Assembly: GCF_900113955.1 (NCBI RefSeq)
Contig: NZ_FORH01000008.1
Span: 1-64,000 of the forward strand
Reading direction: 5' to 3'
Source of the DNA: Celeribacter neptunius
Lineage (GTDB): Bacteria; Pseudomonadota; Alphaproteobacteria; Rhodobacterales; Rhodobacteraceae
Length of the DNA: 64,000 bases
The notes under the pieces were generated by a model. It worked only from the letters and a program-made list of their open reading frames with translations. It ran no database searches and had not been told where the DNA came from. Positions 27,946 to 37,728 of this stretch are shown here, piece by piece. The position numbers and the translations under genes were made by a program. The first letter of the stretch is position 1. Each line of letters begins with the position of its first letter.

Positions 27946-29118
27946 ATGGACCAACCCGATCGCGAGGGCGAGCTGAAATTCTTTTCCCAGCCGGTGCGTC
28001 AGATCACTTTGATGGTGATCGTGCTCGGGCTTGTGGCCTTTGGCTTCAACATCGCGCTGCCGCGGGTCGGACCGGTGTTCTTCGCCAATCTCTATCTCAA
28101 TGGCTTCATCGCCATCGTCTTCGTGATCGGCATCCTGTCCTGTTTCTTTCAGGTGGTACAGCTGGTCGCCTCGGTCAACTGGATCGAACGCTTTACCGGG
28201 CAACGACCGCGCGTTCCGGGCAAGAAGGCGCCGCGTCTTCTGGCGCCGCTGGCGGCACTTCTGCGCGACCGCAATGCCCGGACCCAGATTTCCTCGACCT
28301 CGGCGCGTTCGATCCTCGACTCGGTCGCCACCCGCATCGACGAGGCGCGCGACATCACGCGCTATATTGCCAATCTGCTGATTTTCCTTGGCCTTCTGGG
28401 CACGTTCTACGGGCTGGCCACGACCGTACCGGCGCTGGTGCAGACGATCCGCTCGCTCTCACCTTCGGCTGGCGAAGGGGCCAGTGATGTGCTGACGCAG
28501 CTGATGAGCGGGCTCGAGAGCCAGTTGGGCGGCATGGGCACGGCCTTTGCCTCCTCGCTTCTGGGCCTCGCCGGCTCGCTCGTCGTCGGCATGCTCGAGC
28601 TGTTCGCCTCGCATGGTCAGAACCGGTTTTTCCGTGAGCTCGAAGAATGGCTGTCCACCATCACGCGTCTCGGGGTGGCGGGCGATGGCGAGGGCGGCGA
28701 TATGTCCGGCGCCGTGGCGGTTCTCGATCACATGGGGCGTCAGATGGACGAACTGCAAGGCCTCTTTGCCCGCGCCGATGCCGGGCGCGCCACGACCGAA
28801 GCGCGGCTGGAACAGCTGGCGATCTCGGTCGACCGGATGGTCGTGGAACTCTCGGGCGAAAGAGAGCTGGCCCATGTCATGACCCGTGTCGCCGAGGGGC
28901 AGGAGCGTCTGGTGACTGTGCTGGACAATCGCGAGTCCGGCGGCGGCGGCGAGGGCATCGACGCCGAAAGCCGGATGCGCCTGCGCTCCATTGATGTGCA
29001 GCTTTTGCGCATTCTCGAAGAGCTCTCCGCCGGGCGTCAGGAGAGCCTCGCGGAATTGCGCGCCGAGATTGCCGGTCTGACCCGGACACTCCGCGATCTC
29101 GGCGATCAGGGCAGGTGA
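27946..29118 (+). CDS. MotA/TolQ/ExbB-like membrane channel protein
   Basis: 390 residues. Four membrane helices at about 16-37, 45-68, 142-165 and 195-218 carry the family pattern FLGLLGTFYGLATTV. A soluble C-terminal tail of about 170 residues, with helical heptads and a SGGGGEG break, follows. With the next gene it should form a proton-driven stator-like complex. It is not the flagellar motA or tolQ of an operon I can recognise, since no fli or tol genes flank it. ATG 27946 was chosen for its ribosome binding site AGGACAGGG. Confidence 0.8.
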   Translation: MDQPDREGELKFFSQPVRQITLMVIVLGLVAFGFNIALPRVGPVFFANLYLNGFIAIVFVIGILSCFFQVVQLVASVNWIERFTGQRPRVPGKKAPRLLAPLAALLRDRNARTQISSTSARSILDSVATRIDEARDITRYIANLLIFLGLLGTFYGLATTVPALVQTIRSLSPSAGEGASDVLTQLMSGLESQLGGMGTAFASSLLGLAGSLVVGMLELFASHGQNRFFRELEEWLSTITRLGVAGDGEGGDMSGAVAVLDHMGRQMDELQGLFARADAGRATTEARLEQLAISVDRMVVELSGERELAHVMTRVAEGQERLVTVLDNRESGGGGEGIDAESRMRLRSIDVQLLRILEELSAGRQESLAELRAEIAGLTRTLRDLGDQGR

Positions 29119-29121
29119 TCC

Positions 29122-30744
29122 ATGGCCGTGCTGCGCCGATCTTCCGCCCGCATGTCCGGCTCGATCTGGCCGGGGTTCGTCGATGCGATGACGGCGCTTC
29201 TCTTGGTGCTGATGTTCGTGTTGACGATTTTCATGGTGGTGCAATCGATGCTGCGCGATCAGATCACCGGACAGGAACACGAGCTCGACGCGCTCACCAC
29301 CGAGCTGACCGCATTGGCCAATGCGCTGGGGCTCGAGCAGCAGAAGAGTTCCGGCCTGGAGACCCAGTTGGGCGAGCTGCAAGCCACTCTGACCCGGAGC
29401 CGCGCGCGGGCCGAGGCTCAGGCCGAAACGATCCAGGGGCTCGAGGCGCAAAACGCTGCGCTCACCGGGCGCATCGCCTCGTTCGAACAACAGGTGGCAA
29501 GCCTGATCGCCGAACGCGACGCGGCCCTGAGCGACGGCACGCAGCTCGCCGCCCAGATCGAGGATCTGGAAGCCGCCAAGGCCCAGCTGATTTCGGAACA
29601 GGAAGCGGCGCAGCTCGCCCTGGCGAAAGCCCGCGACGAGATCGACACCGCCACACAAGAAGCCCGGCTGGCCGCCGCCCGGCGCGAGGCGCTGGATGCG
29701 CTGGTGGCACAGTTGAAATCCGAGGCGAATGAGAGGCAAGTGGCGCTCGAGGCGGCGCAGGCGGATCTCTCGCAGGCGGAACAGGACCGTCTCGCCGATG
29801 CGGCGGCCTTGCAGGCGCTGCAGGAGCGGCTTGCCGGGTCTACCGAAGAACTCACGGCGATGACGCTGGCGCTCGAGGAAGCCCGCAAGGATGCCGAGGA
29901 AACGCTGACGCTTCTGGCGGCGGCGCGCACGGCCCGCGATCAGTTGCAGGGCCAGCTCGACCGACAGGTCACGGATCGCGAAAAACAAGCCGCGCTTCTG
30001 GCCGTGGCGCAGCAATCTCTAGCGGAAGAAGAGGCGAAGTCGGCCGAGGGCGAGCGCAAGCTGGCACTTTTGAACGCCCAGATCGCCCAGATGCGCGAAC
30101 AGCTTTCCTCGCTGCAATCGACGCTCGATGTGCGCTTGGCGGCGGATACCGAGAGCAAGGTGCAGATTGACAGCCTGACCCAGCGGCTGAACGCTGCTCT
30201 GGCCCAGGTCGCGGCCGAGGAGAAAGCGCGCGCGGCTTTGGAAGAGGCGGAGCGGATCAGGCTCGAGGAAGAGGCGAAATCGCTGCAAAACTACCGCTCC
30301 GAGTTCTTCGGGCGGATGCGCGAGATCCTTGGAGACCGCGAGGGCGTGCGCATCGTCGGTGACCGGTTCGTGTTCAGCTCTGAAGTGCTGTTCGAACCGG
30401 CATCTGCAGAACTGGGCCCCGAAGGCAAACGCCAGATCGCGGGCGTGGCGCGCATCCTGTCCGACGTGGCCTCCGAGATCCCGCCCACCATCGATTGGGT
30501 GATCCGGGTCGACGGCCACACCGACAAGACGCCGCTTTCGGGCACCGGGGAATATCGCGACAACTGGGAATTGTCGCAGGCCCGGGCGCTCTCCGTCGTG
30601 CGCTACATGGTCAATGATCTCGGCTTCGATCCCTCGCGGCTTCTGGCGGCGGGGTTCGGTGAATATCGTCCGGTGGCGATCGGCGACAATCCGGAGACCT
30701 TGGCGATGAACCGCCGGATCGAATTCAAGCTGACAGAGAAATAA
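29122..30744 (+). CDS. MotB-like OmpA-domain protein with long coiled coil
   Basis: 540 residues. One membrane helix (about 19-42) starts with WPGFVDAMTALLLVLMFV, where Asp21 is placed like the proton-carrying Asp of MotB. About 370 residues of nearly unbroken coiled coil follow. The C-terminal OmpA domain (about 415-540) has VDGHTDKTPLSG and NRRIEFKL for peptidoglycan binding. The gap to the channel gene is 3 bases, so they are one operon. The coiled coil is far longer than in flagellar MotB. It could be a trans-envelope motor of unknown output. Confidence 0.82.
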   Translation: MAVLRRSSARMSGSIWPGFVDAMTALLLVLMFVLTIFMVVQSMLRDQITGQEHELDALTTELTALANALGLEQQKSSGLETQLGELQATLTRSRARAEAQAETIQGLEAQNAALTGRIASFEQQVASLIAERDAALSDGTQLAAQIEDLEAAKAQLISEQEAAQLALAKARDEIDTATQEARLAAARREALDALVAQLKSEANERQVALEAAQADLSQAEQDRLADAAALQALQERLAGSTEELTAMTLALEEARKDAEETLTLLAAARTARDQLQGQLDRQVTDREKQAALLAVAQQSLAEEEAKSAEGERKLALLNAQIAQMREQLSSLQSTLDVRLAADTESKVQIDSLTQRLNAALAQVAAEEKARAALEEAERIRLEEEAKSLQNYRSEFFGRMREILGDREGVRIVGDRFVFSSEVLFEPASAELGPEGKRQIAGVARILSDVASEIPPTIDWVIRVDGHTDKTPLSGTGEYRDNWELSQARALSVVRYMVNDLGFDPSRLLAAGFGEYRPVAIGDNPETLAMNRRIEFKLTEK

Positions 30745-30756
30745 CCAGACGCAGGA

Positions 30757-31731
30757 TCAATTGCTGATCTGGAACCGTTCCTCGCGGCGGTCGATTTCCT
30801 GATCCTTGCGGATGAGCTGCACGGTGGCGCTGTAGCCGCCGGCGGGCCAGCTGCCCGGATTTTTCCGACCGATGGCGCGGTAGAGCTGGGCCTGTTCCTT
30901 GTCGATGGTCACGTCGCGACCGATCACTTCGCCTTCGGGGCCGAAGATCGACATGCGCAGGATGTCCCCGGAGAGCGCGCCATAGGCAAAGCCGAAGACC
31001 ACGAGCGCCGGGCTCTCGGTGGTGAGGCGCTTGGCGCCGGCGGTGCCGGCCTTGACGCTTTGATAATCGGGAACCTGGGTGTCGATGCCGACCGAGAGCA
31101 GCCCGCCGGCATGATAGACCATGTCGCGATCCCAGAGCGTGCCGCCCATGATCGCCTCGATGCCACAGGAAATCAGCCCGCCGGGGTTGAACGGGTCAAC
31201 GACCTTGCCGTCATGGCGCACCGCCAGATGGACATGCGGGAATTGCGTCATGCCGGACAGGCCGACCTGACCCAACACCGTGGTTTTCGAGACTTTCTGG
31301 CCTTTTTCGACGGCGATCGTGCCGTTCATCATGTGGCAATATTGCGTGGTCCAATTGTCGCCATGGTCGATCACCACGCCATTGCCGCATTCGCGACCGG
31401 TGATGTCCGGTGCACCCTCGGTGCCTTGCGGGACATCCTCCATGCCGTCGCGGGTGGCAATCACCGTGCCGGGGGCGGCGGGCAGGACATCGACACCTTG
31501 CCACATGTCGATCACGGCGGGCAGGGCGAAATCCGTGCCCTTGTGCCCGTCATAGGAGAGCGTGCCACAGGTGAAATCCGCGGCCCCCGGGCCCGGGTCC
31601 GCATCGACGTAATTCTGGATATAGCAGGTTTCGCCCAGGGTGCAGTCAATCGGCGGGCTGAGGATCGGGTCCTTGGCCAGAGCTGGCGTGGCGATGGTGA
31701 GAAGGGCGAGGGAGAAAAACGTGCGGATCAT
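30757..31731 (-). CDS. M23 family metallopeptidase (LytM-like)
   Basis: 324 residues with a signal peptide ending TPALAKD. The LytM zinc motifs are intact: GHKGTDFALP (H-x3-D), then QYCHMM and HVHLAV. These enzymes cut peptidoglycan crosslinks in the periplasm. A second domain of about 120 residues follows the peptidase and is unassigned. The start at 31731 gives a clean signal peptide; codons further upstream run into the repeat element. It converges with the OmpA-domain gene, with 12 bases between the stops. Confidence 0.88.
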   Translation of the reverse strand: MIRTFFSLALLTIATPALAKDPILSPPIDCTLGETCYIQNYVDADPGPGAADFTCGTLSYDGHKGTDFALPAVIDMWQGVDVLPAAPGTVIATRDGMEDVPQGTEGAPDITGRECGNGVVIDHGDNWTTQYCHMMNGTIAVEKGQKVSKTTVLGQVGLSGMTQFPHVHLAVRHDGKVVDPFNPGGLISCGIEAIMGGTLWDRDMVYHAGGLLSVGIDTQVPDYQSVKAGTAGAKRLTTESPALVVFGFAYGALSGDILRMSIFGPEGEVIGRDVTIDKEQAQLYRAIGRKNPGSWPAGGYSATVQLIRKDQEIDRREERFQISN

Positions 31732-31847
31732 GGCGACAAGCTTGCCGATGCGCGGCGCGCCGTCAACAGGCGAGAGATCACAACCGGTTGGGCCGGGGGA
31801 AAAGCGTGGGGCTGTGTTGCGAATGCCTGCTTTGCGGGACGGAGATC

Positions 31848-32007
31848 TGGGCGCGGGATAAGGCGAAGCCGCCGCGCCTGCGCCTGCCCGTCCCGGCGGG
31901 CTGGCGCATTTCATCGGCACGCAAACCTCTGATCATGGATGTATTTTGCACCATAAAGAGCGCCGCACAGTCGTCACGGCGCCATCCCACGGGCAGGCTT
32001 GTCGTGG
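31848..32007 (-). repeat. dispersed intergenic repeat, type A copy 2
   Basis: Reverse-strand copy. Read on the minus strand it has ACGACAAGCCTGCCCGTGGG, CTTTATGGTGC, AAATACATC, then the hairpin GCGCCAGCCCG/CGGGCAGGCGC and GCGCGGCGG. It lies upstream of the M23 gene and downstream of clpA. Confidence 0.85.
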
Positions 32008-32069
32008 CTCGCGTTGCACGACGTTCGAATGTCTGGCCTGGGCTCATAGCGGCCCGCACGGACTTATAG

Positions 32070-32098
32070 AAAAGGCCCCGCCATTTCTGACGGGGCCT
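32070..32098 (-). terminator. clpA terminator
   Basis: On the minus strand GGCCCCG, a 10-base loop and CGGGGCC are followed by TTTTCT, about 40 bases after the clpA stop. Confidence 0.88.
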
Positions 32099-32136
32099 CG
32101 ATCCTCATGCCCTTGTCGAGATCACCTCTATCGAGA

Positions 32137-34470
32137 TCACTCGGCGGTCAGCAATGGCGGCTTTTTCGAGCGGCCGATGCGCGGCGCGCCGGGCTCTTCG
32201 ATCCGAAGCTCGATCTCGCCATCCTTGACGCCGACCTTGACCACGCCGCCTTTCGCGAGCTTGCCAAACAGCAACTCCTCGGCCAGCGGCTTCTTGATGT
32301 GCTCCTGAATGACGCGGCCCAGCGGACGCGCCCCCATCTTGTCGTCGTAACCTTTCTCGGCGAGCCATTCGGCGGCCGGGCGGGTGAGTTCGATATGCAC
32401 ATTGCGGTCCATCAGTTGGGCCTCAAGCTGCAGCACGAATTTCTCGACCACTTGCAGGATGACCTCTTTCGGCAGCGGCGCAAAGGAGACCACGGCGTCG
32501 AGACGGTTGCGGAACTCCGGCGTGAAGGTGCGTTCGATCGCGGCGGTGTCTTCGCCCTCGCGACGGTCGCGACCGAAACCGATCGCCTCTTTCGCCTGCT
32601 CGGAAGCCCCGGCGTTCGAGGTCATGATCAGGATCACGTTGCGGAAATCCACGGTGCGGCCGTTGTGATCGGTGAGCTTGCCGTTGTCCATCACCTGCAA
32701 CAGGATGTTGTAGACATCCGGGTGGGCTTTCTCGATTTCGTCCAGGAGCAGCACGCAATGCGGATGCTGATCGACGCCATCGGTCAAAAGACCGCCCTGA
32801 TCAAAGCCGACATAGCCCGGAGGCGCACCGATCAGGCGCGAGACCGCGTGTTTCTCCATGTATTCGGACATGTCGAAGCGCAAGAGTTCCACGCCCAGCG
32901 TATCGGCGAGCTGTTTGGCAACCTCGGTCTTGCCGACGCCCGTGGGACCGGCGAAGAGATAGTTGCCGATGGGTTTTTCCGGTTCGCGCAATCCGGCACG
33001 CGCCAGTTTGATCGCGGAGCTGAGGGTCTCGATCGCCTTGTTCTGGCCGAAGACCACGCGTTTGAGCGTCGCCTCGAGATCCTTGAGAACCTCGGCATCG
33101 TCTTTCGAGACATTCTTCGGCGGGATGCGGGCAATCTTGGCCACCACCGCTTCGATCTCTTTCGGTGAGATGGTCTTGCGACGTTTGCTCTCGGCCACGA
33201 GATGCTGGGCCGCGCCGGCCTCGTCGATCACATCGATCGCCTTGTCGGGCAGTTTGCGGTCATGGATGTAGCGGGCGGAGAGCTCCACCGCGGTCTTGAT
33301 CGCATCATGGGTGTAGCGGATGTCGTGGTGTTCCTCGAAATAGGGTTTGAGACCCTGAAGGATTTTCACCGCATCATCGACCGACGGCTCGTTGACGTCG
33401 ATTTTCTGGAACCGACGCGACAGGGCGCGATCTTTCTCGAAATGCTGGCGGAATTCCTTGTAGGTGGTCGACCCCATGCAGCGCAGCTTGCCGCCTTGCA
33501 GGGCGGGTTTCAGCAGGTTCGAGGCATCCATCGCGCCGCCGGAGGTGGCGCCGGCGCCGATCACCGTGTGGATCTCGTCGATGAACAGCACCGCATCCGG
33601 GTGATCCTCGAGTTCCTTGACCACGGCTTTCAGGCGTTCCTCGAAATCGCCACGGTAGCGGGTGCCCGCCAGAAGCGCGCCCATGTCGAGCGAGAAGATC
33701 GTGGATTTCGACAGCACCTCGGGGGTTTCGCCGTCGACGATCTTCTTGGCCAGACCTTCGGCAATCGCGGTCTTGCCGACGCCCGGGTCGCCCACCAGAA
33801 GCGGGTTGTTCTTGCGGCGGCGGCAGAGCACCTGGATACAGCGCTCCACCTCGTGGGCGCGCCCGATCAGCGGATCGACATCGCCTTTCATGGCTTTCTT
33901 GTTCAGATCGACACAGTATTTCGCCAGCGCCGATTCCTTGTCCTCGCCGGCGGGCTGGGCCTGTTGCGCCTGCGCCTCTTCCGCCGGCTCGTCGGAGCCG
34001 GTGATCGGACGCTGTTCGCCAAAGGCCGGATCTTTCGCCACGCCATGGGCGATGAAATTCACCGCATCATAGCGGGTCATGTCCTGTTCCTGCAGGAAAT
34101 AGGCGGCGTTGCTCTCGCGCTCGGCAAAGATCGCGACAAGCACATTGGCGCCGGTGACCTCGGTGCGGCCAGAGGACTGCACATGGATCGCGGCGCGCTG
34201 GATCACGCGCTGGAAGGAGGCGGTGGGCACCGCCTCGGAGCCTTCGACATCGGTGACCAAGGTCGAAAGATCGTCCTCGATATAATCCAGAAGGGTTTTT
34301 CGCAGCTCCTCAAGCTCGACATTGCAGGCCTGCATCACGCGGGCCGCGTCGGGCTCGTCGATCAGGGCCAGCAACAGGTGTTCCAGGGTCGCGAGTTCAT
34401 GGCGACGGGCATTGGCCAGCGCCAAGGCTGCGTGGATGGCTTGCTCAAGGGTGTTCGAAAATGACGGCAC
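32137..34470 (-). CDS. clpA: ATP-dependent Clp protease ATP-binding subunit ClpA
   Basis: AAA+ unfoldase that feeds substrates to ClpP. 777 residues. The N-domain opens [18 protein letters not shown], the first AAA module has GDPGVGKT and the second GPTGVGKT, and the ClpP-docking loop shows as IGFGRDR. The start is taken as GTG 34470, with AAGGAG about 10 bases upstream, because it gives the family N-terminus; ATG 34512 is less likely. No clpS lies directly upstream in this window, although clpS often precedes clpA. Confidence 0.95.
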   Translation of the reverse strand: MPSFSNTLEQAIHAALALANARRHELATLEHLLLALIDEPDAARVMQACNVELEELRKTLLDYIEDDLSTLVTDVEGSEAVPTASFQRVIQRAAIHVQSSGRTEVTGANVLVAIFAERESNAAYFLQEQDMTRYDAVNFIAHGVAKDPAFGEQRPITGSDEPAEEAQAQQAQPAGEDKESALAKYCVDLNKKAMKGDVDPLIGRAHEVERCIQVLCRRRKNNPLLVGDPGVGKTAIAEGLAKKIVDGETPEVLSKSTIFSLDMGALLAGTRYRGDFEERLKAVVKELEDHPDAVLFIDEIHTVIGAGATSGGAMDASNLLKPALQGGKLRCMGSTTYKEFRQHFEKDRALSRRFQKIDVNEPSVDDAVKILQGLKPYFEEHHDIRYTHDAIKTAVELSARYIHDRKLPDKAIDVIDEAGAAQHLVAESKRRKTISPKEIEAVVAKIARIPPKNVSKDDAEVLKDLEATLKRVVFGQNKAIETLSSAIKLARAGLREPEKPIGNYLFAGPTGVGKTEVAKQLADTLGVELLRFDMSEYMEKHAVSRLIGAPPGYVGFDQGGLLTDGVDQHPHCVLLLDEIEKAHPDVYNILLQVMDNGKLTDHNGRTVDFRNVILIMTSNAGASEQAKEAIGFGRDRREGEDTAAIERTFTPEFRNRLDAVVSFAPLPKEVILQVVEKFVLQLEAQLMDRNVHIELTRPAAEWLAEKGYDDKMGARPLGRVIQEHIKKPLAEELLFGKLAKGGVVKVGVKDGEIELRIEEPGAPRIGRSKKPPLLTAE

Positions 34471-34734
34471 GTCTTCTGTGCTCCTTCGCATTCGGGGTCT
34501 GGAGGGGGGCATTGCGATGGCCCCGCAACCTCAACCGTGGCCTCATACTCTTAAAGTTCGATTGAAATGCGCGCGCTTCAAGGAAAAAGTTGGTTAACGC
34601 GCGTAAATTTTTGTGAGGCGTCAAGTTTTGGGCGGATTCTGCGGATGCATTCCCTCATTCGTTGAAAAATATCTATGCAGACTTGACAGGAAAACAAGGG
34701 CAGAAGTGTTTCAAACCCGAGTCTTTCCGGTCTC

Positions 34735-35499
34735 TCAGAAGCGATCCTTGCGGGCGCGGATCTCGGCGAACACCGCCGCATCGGGGGCGTTTTCCATGCC
34801 GAGGGCGGCTTTCACCGGGGCGAGACCTGCCCGCAAGAACGGGTTGGTGGCCAGCTCCAGAGACAGGGCCGAGGGCACGGTGGGCGTGCCTTCGGCGCGT
34901 GCCGCCTCGATCGCCTTGGCGCGGGTCACAAGCGCGGTATTCTCCGGCTCGATGGTGAGGGCGAAGCGTGCATTGGTAGCGGTGTATTCATGGCCTGAAT
35001 ACACGACCGTGTCCTCAGGCAGGGCGGCAAAGCCCGAGAGCGTCTGCCACATCTGTTCCGGTGTGCCTTCGAACAGGCGGCCACAGCCCAGAGCCATCAG
35101 ACTGTCGGCGGTGAACAGGGCTTTGGCGCTCTCGATATAATAGGCGATGTGACCGACGGTGTGGCCGTCGGCCGCCATCACCCGCACCTCATGGCCGGCA
35201 AACTCAAAACTCTGGCCCGGTTCGACCACACGGGCGAGCGGCGGCAGCCGGTGCTGGTCGGCCCTGGCGCCGGTGAGTTTTGCGCCGGTGGCCTCGATGA
35301 TCCCGGCTGCGCCGTCGATATGGTCCCAATGGTGATGGGTGAGCCAGATCTCGTCGAGGCTCCAGCCGCGTTCGGAAAGCGCATCGAGAACGGGCGCGGG
35401 ATCTGCGGCATCGATCAGCGCGGTGCGCCCGCTTGCAGGATCATGCACAAGAAAGTCGTAATTGTCGGAAAGTGCGGCAATGGTGACGATCTCAAGCAT
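34735..35499 (-). CDS. gloB: hydroxyacylglutathione hydrolase (glyoxalase II)
   Basis: Hydrolyses S-lactoylglutathione to lactate and glutathione in methylglyoxal detoxification. 254 residues. The metallo-beta-lactamase dinuclear metal motif is THHHWDH; other ligands are in DGHTVGHIAYY, FTADSL and VYSGHEYT. The C-terminal glutathione-binding helix region is normal. It diverges from the methyltransferase gene by 64 bases. Confidence 0.95.
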   Translation of the reverse strand: MLEIVTIAALSDNYDFLVHDPASGRTALIDAADPAPVLDALSERGWSLDEIWLTHHHWDHIDGAAGIIEATGAKLTGARADQHRLPPLARVVEPGQSFEFAGHEVRVMAADGHTVGHIAYYIESAKALFTADSLMALGCGRLFEGTPEQMWQTLSGFAALPEDTVVYSGHEYTATNARFALTIEPENTALVTRAKAIEAARAEGTPTVPSALSLELATNPFLRAGLAPVKAALGMENAPDAAVFAEIRARKDRF

Positions 35500-35563
35500 G
35501 GTGTTCTCCCTGCGCTTATGACTATGTTTGTCCTATGAATTGGGCCAAGAGCCACGGATTGCA

Positions 35564-36313
35564 ATGCATCTCGATGTCGTAGAGCTGAGAAATTTCTACT
35601 ACCGGACGGGCCTCGGCCGTGCGGCTCAGCGGGCAATCCGCGATCAGGTCGTGCAGCTTTGGCCCGATGCCGCGCGTCAGAGTGTCGCCGGTTTCGGCTT
35701 TGCCGTGCCGCTTTTGCGACCGTTTCTGGCCGATGCGCGTCGGGTGATCAGCATGATGCCGGATCAGCAGGGCGTGATGCATTGGCCCGCGGGCCTGCCC
35801 AATGTCTCGGCGCTGGTGCCGGAGACGCGCTGGCCCCTGCAGACCGGTTTCGTGGACAAGCTTCTGGTGATGCACGGGCTCGAGGTCAGCGACAGCCCAG
35901 ATGCGCTTCTGGAAGAATGCTGGCGTGTTCTGGGACCCGGCGGGCGGGCGATGTTCGTCGTGCCCAACCGGGCCGGCCTCTGGTCGCGTTCGGACAGCAC
36001 GCCGTTTGGCTATGGCCGGCCCTATTCGCTGGGGCAGCTCGAGACCCAGCTCCGTCGCGCGCGGTTCGTGCCGGAGCGCCACACCGCCGTATTGTTCCAA
36101 CCACCCTCGCACAAACGTTTCTGGCTGCGCTGGGGGCCGGTGTGGGAAAGGATCGGGCGACAGATCTCGAGCGGTCCGGCGGGCGGGGTGCTGATCGTCG
36201 AAGCCTCGAAACAGGTCTATGCCCAGACAGGATCAGGCAGCCCTGAAGCGGTGCGGCGCAAGGGCGGTGTGCTCGAGGGCTTGAGACCGGTGCCCGAGGC
36301 GAAGCCGGTATAA
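35564..36313 (+). CDS. SAM-dependent methyltransferase (class I fold)
   Basis: 249 residues from ATG 35564 ([19 protein letters not shown]). The methyltransferase-11-type segment [27 protein letters not shown] is clear. The nucleotide-binding glycine loop is degenerate ([12 protein letters not shown]), so the true activity is uncertain. Related roseobacter genes also sit beside gloB, to my recollection. An upstream TTG at 35528 is possible but gives an atypical N-terminus. The stop codon lies inside the first unit of a 27-bp tandem repeat. Confidence 0.75.
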   Translation: MHLDVVELRNFYYRTGLGRAAQRAIRDQVVQLWPDAARQSVAGFGFAVPLLRPFLADARRVISMMPDQQGVMHWPAGLPNVSALVPETRWPLQTGFVDKLLVMHGLEVSDSPDALLEECWRVLGPGGRAMFVVPNRAGLWSRSDSTPFGYGRPYSLGQLETQLRRARFVPERHTAVLFQPPSHKRFWLRWGPVWERIGRQISSGPAGGVLIVEASKQVYAQTGSGSPEAVRRKGGVLEGLRPVPEAKPV

Positions 36314-36376
36314 ATCAAAACTGTGGCGAAGCCGGTATAAATCAAGACTGTGGCGAAGCCGGTGTAACCGACCAGA
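36298..36376 (+). repeat. 27-bp tandem repeat at the methyltransferase stop
   Basis: Units at 36298-36324 and 36325-36351 differ by one base. A third unit (36352-36376) begins the same and then diverges, and GGCGAAGC recurs at 36377. The core is GGCGAAGCCGGTATAAATCA. The stop codon TAA falls in unit 1. Confidence 0.85.
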
Positions 36377-36647
36377 GGCGAAGCGGGCCTACGTGCCGGG
36401 GGGGCCTTGATCAGGGTGACGCGACGTCCGGTTTCAACCTCGCTGTGAGATGGCTGAATTCCGCCGACGAGGTCTCTCATGTGCCTGAATTTAGGCATGT
36501 TTTTGCCTATTCTGGCCCTCCGGGGGGAGAAAATATCCTCAAACCTCACCCTATAATCTGCCGCAACTCTTTCTCTAGGTTCATGCCTTGCGGCGGTTGT
36601 TTCGGACAACCTCGTGATTGAGTAATAGTTACGGAAAGGAGCCCATA
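36314..36647. other. gap before the DUF481 gene
   Basis: 334 non-coding bases. After the tandem repeat come a weak hairpin with a T-run (TGCCT ... AGGCA, 36482-36504), a consensus -10 box TATAAT at 36551-36556 with no good -35, and a leader hairpin GGTTGT-TTCGG-ACAACC (36594-36610). The -10 box probably serves the DUF481 gene. A leftward reading frame here is judged not real. Confidence 0.5.
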
Positions 36648-37496
36648 ATGGGTCTTCAAAAAACCTCCCTCCCTTTCGCTGTCCTCTTGGCCTCCGCGCT
36701 TTCGGGGCCTGCCCTGGCGCAGCAAAACACGGTCTTTAACAATGTCGATTCTGTGGACGATGCCGTCACGGATCTCGAAGAAAATATCAAAGACGAATTT
36801 GCAGATGCGCGCGCATCCCGCGATTTTGGCAATGGCTCCGGCCGGCGCGGCTGGTATGGTTCTGTGTCGGCGACGGCCAACGGCACGAGCGGCAATTCCG
36901 ACACGGCCGATCTCGGCGTCGGGGCGCGCTTCGGCTACGGGGACGGTGTGAACGGCCACGATGTCGCTCTGAGCTATACCTATAGCGAAGATGACGGTGA
37001 CTCGACGGCCAACTCCCTGGCGGCGGCCTATGACTACACCCGCATGTTCAACCGGGATTTCTACGGCTACGGCAAAATCCGTACCACGTATGATGAATTC
37101 AGCTCCTACGAGACAGACACCTTTGTCGGCGTCGGTCTGGGCTACCGTGTGGTCAATACCCAGGATGTGACCTGGTCGCTTCAGGGCGGGCCGGGCTGGC
37201 GCTACGCGGAAGTGGCCGAGGGCGCCAATGTCGACGATCTCGATGAGGTTGCGGGCAGCTTTGCCTCCAAACTCTACTACGATCTGGGCAATGGCATGTT
37301 CCTGACCAATGACACCGACATCATCACCTCCGACGCGGATACCGCGGTGACCAACGAGCTCGGCTTCAATGTCTCGGTGTCCGGCCCGCTGGCTCTGCGC
37401 ACATCCTTGCTGACCGAGTATCATAGCGATCCCCTCGCCGGGTATAAAAAGACCGACAACACTTTCGGCGTCTCGCTGGTCTACGCCATCAAGTAA
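36648..37496 (+). CDS. DUF481 outer-membrane beta-barrel protein
   Basis: 282 residues. The signal peptide ends GPALAQ, and about 80 residues with acidic helical character precede a run of alternating amphipathic strands (RGWYGSVSATANG to FGVSLVYAIK). This is the pattern of DUF481/YdiY-like salt-induced outer-membrane proteins. Substrate and role are unknown. ATG 36648 follows AAAGGAG. It is followed at once by a strong terminator, so it is a single-gene unit. Confidence 0.82.
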   Translation: MGLQKTSLPFAVLLASALSGPALAQQNTVFNNVDSVDDAVTDLEENIKDEFADARASRDFGNGSGRRGWYGSVSATANGTSGNSDTADLGVGARFGYGDGVNGHDVALSYTYSEDDGDSTANSLAAAYDYTRMFNRDFYGYGKIRTTYDEFSSYETDTFVGVGLGYRVVNTQDVTWSLQGGPGWRYAEVAEGANVDDLDEVAGSFASKLYYDLGNGMFLTNDTDIITSDADTAVTNELGFNVSVSGPLALRTSLLTEYHSDPLAGYKKTDNTFGVSLVYAIK

Positions 37497-37542
37497 TTCG
37501 GGGCTTCATCGGGCAGTGTGTATATCAGGCTATACAGGTATC

Positions 37543-37572
37543 GCGGGAGCCTTCGGGCTCCCGCTTCTTTTT
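37543..37572 (+). terminator. DUF481 gene terminator
   Basis: GCGGGAGCC-TTCG-GGCTCCCGC, a UUCG-type loop on a 9-bp perfect stem, followed by TTCTTTTT. Confidence 0.92.
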
Positions 37573-37662
37573 GCGGGCAAACGGCGTATCGAGCCGAATA
37601 TATCAGCGCCGTATGTGCTGCCCGATCTTGAGGCATTTTGAATGGCGCGCTACGTGGATTCC

Positions 37663-37728
37663 CGGCGAAGCCAGGAGGAATCACACGATTCCGTGAGGCT
37701 CTCAGCCCGCGGCTGAGACATTTTTTTG
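37663..37728 (+). ncRNA. candidate small RNA or atp leader attenuator
   Basis: A second intrinsic terminator (CTCAGCC-CGC-GGCTGAG, then seven T at 37721-37727) has no gene before it. A possible promoter, TTGAGG (37628) and TACGTG 17 bases later, would start a transcript of about 66 bases. GGAATC at 37677-37682 can pair either with GATTCC upstream (37657-37662) or with GATTCC downstream (37687-37692), so two structures compete. Coordinates are approximate. Confidence 0.4.

Larger units (their letters stand above)
31732..32136. other. gap between the M23 and clpA genes
   Basis: 405 non-coding bases holding the type A repeat (31848-32007) and the clpA terminator (32070-32098). The part next to 31731 should hold the M23 promoter; I see no clear box. 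Confidence 0.6.

Noticed and set aside
27946..30744. Zorya-type phage defence system
   Set aside because: Only a ZorAB-like engine is present; no ZorC, ZorD helicase or ZorE nuclease gene is nearby, and the long coil is on the B protein rather than the A protein.
36217..36609. A leftward 130-codon frame with the repeat YTGFATVLI
   Set aside because: The repeat arises from the 27-bp DNA tandem repeat; there is no ribosome binding site, and it overlaps the methyltransferase end and the DUF481 promoter.
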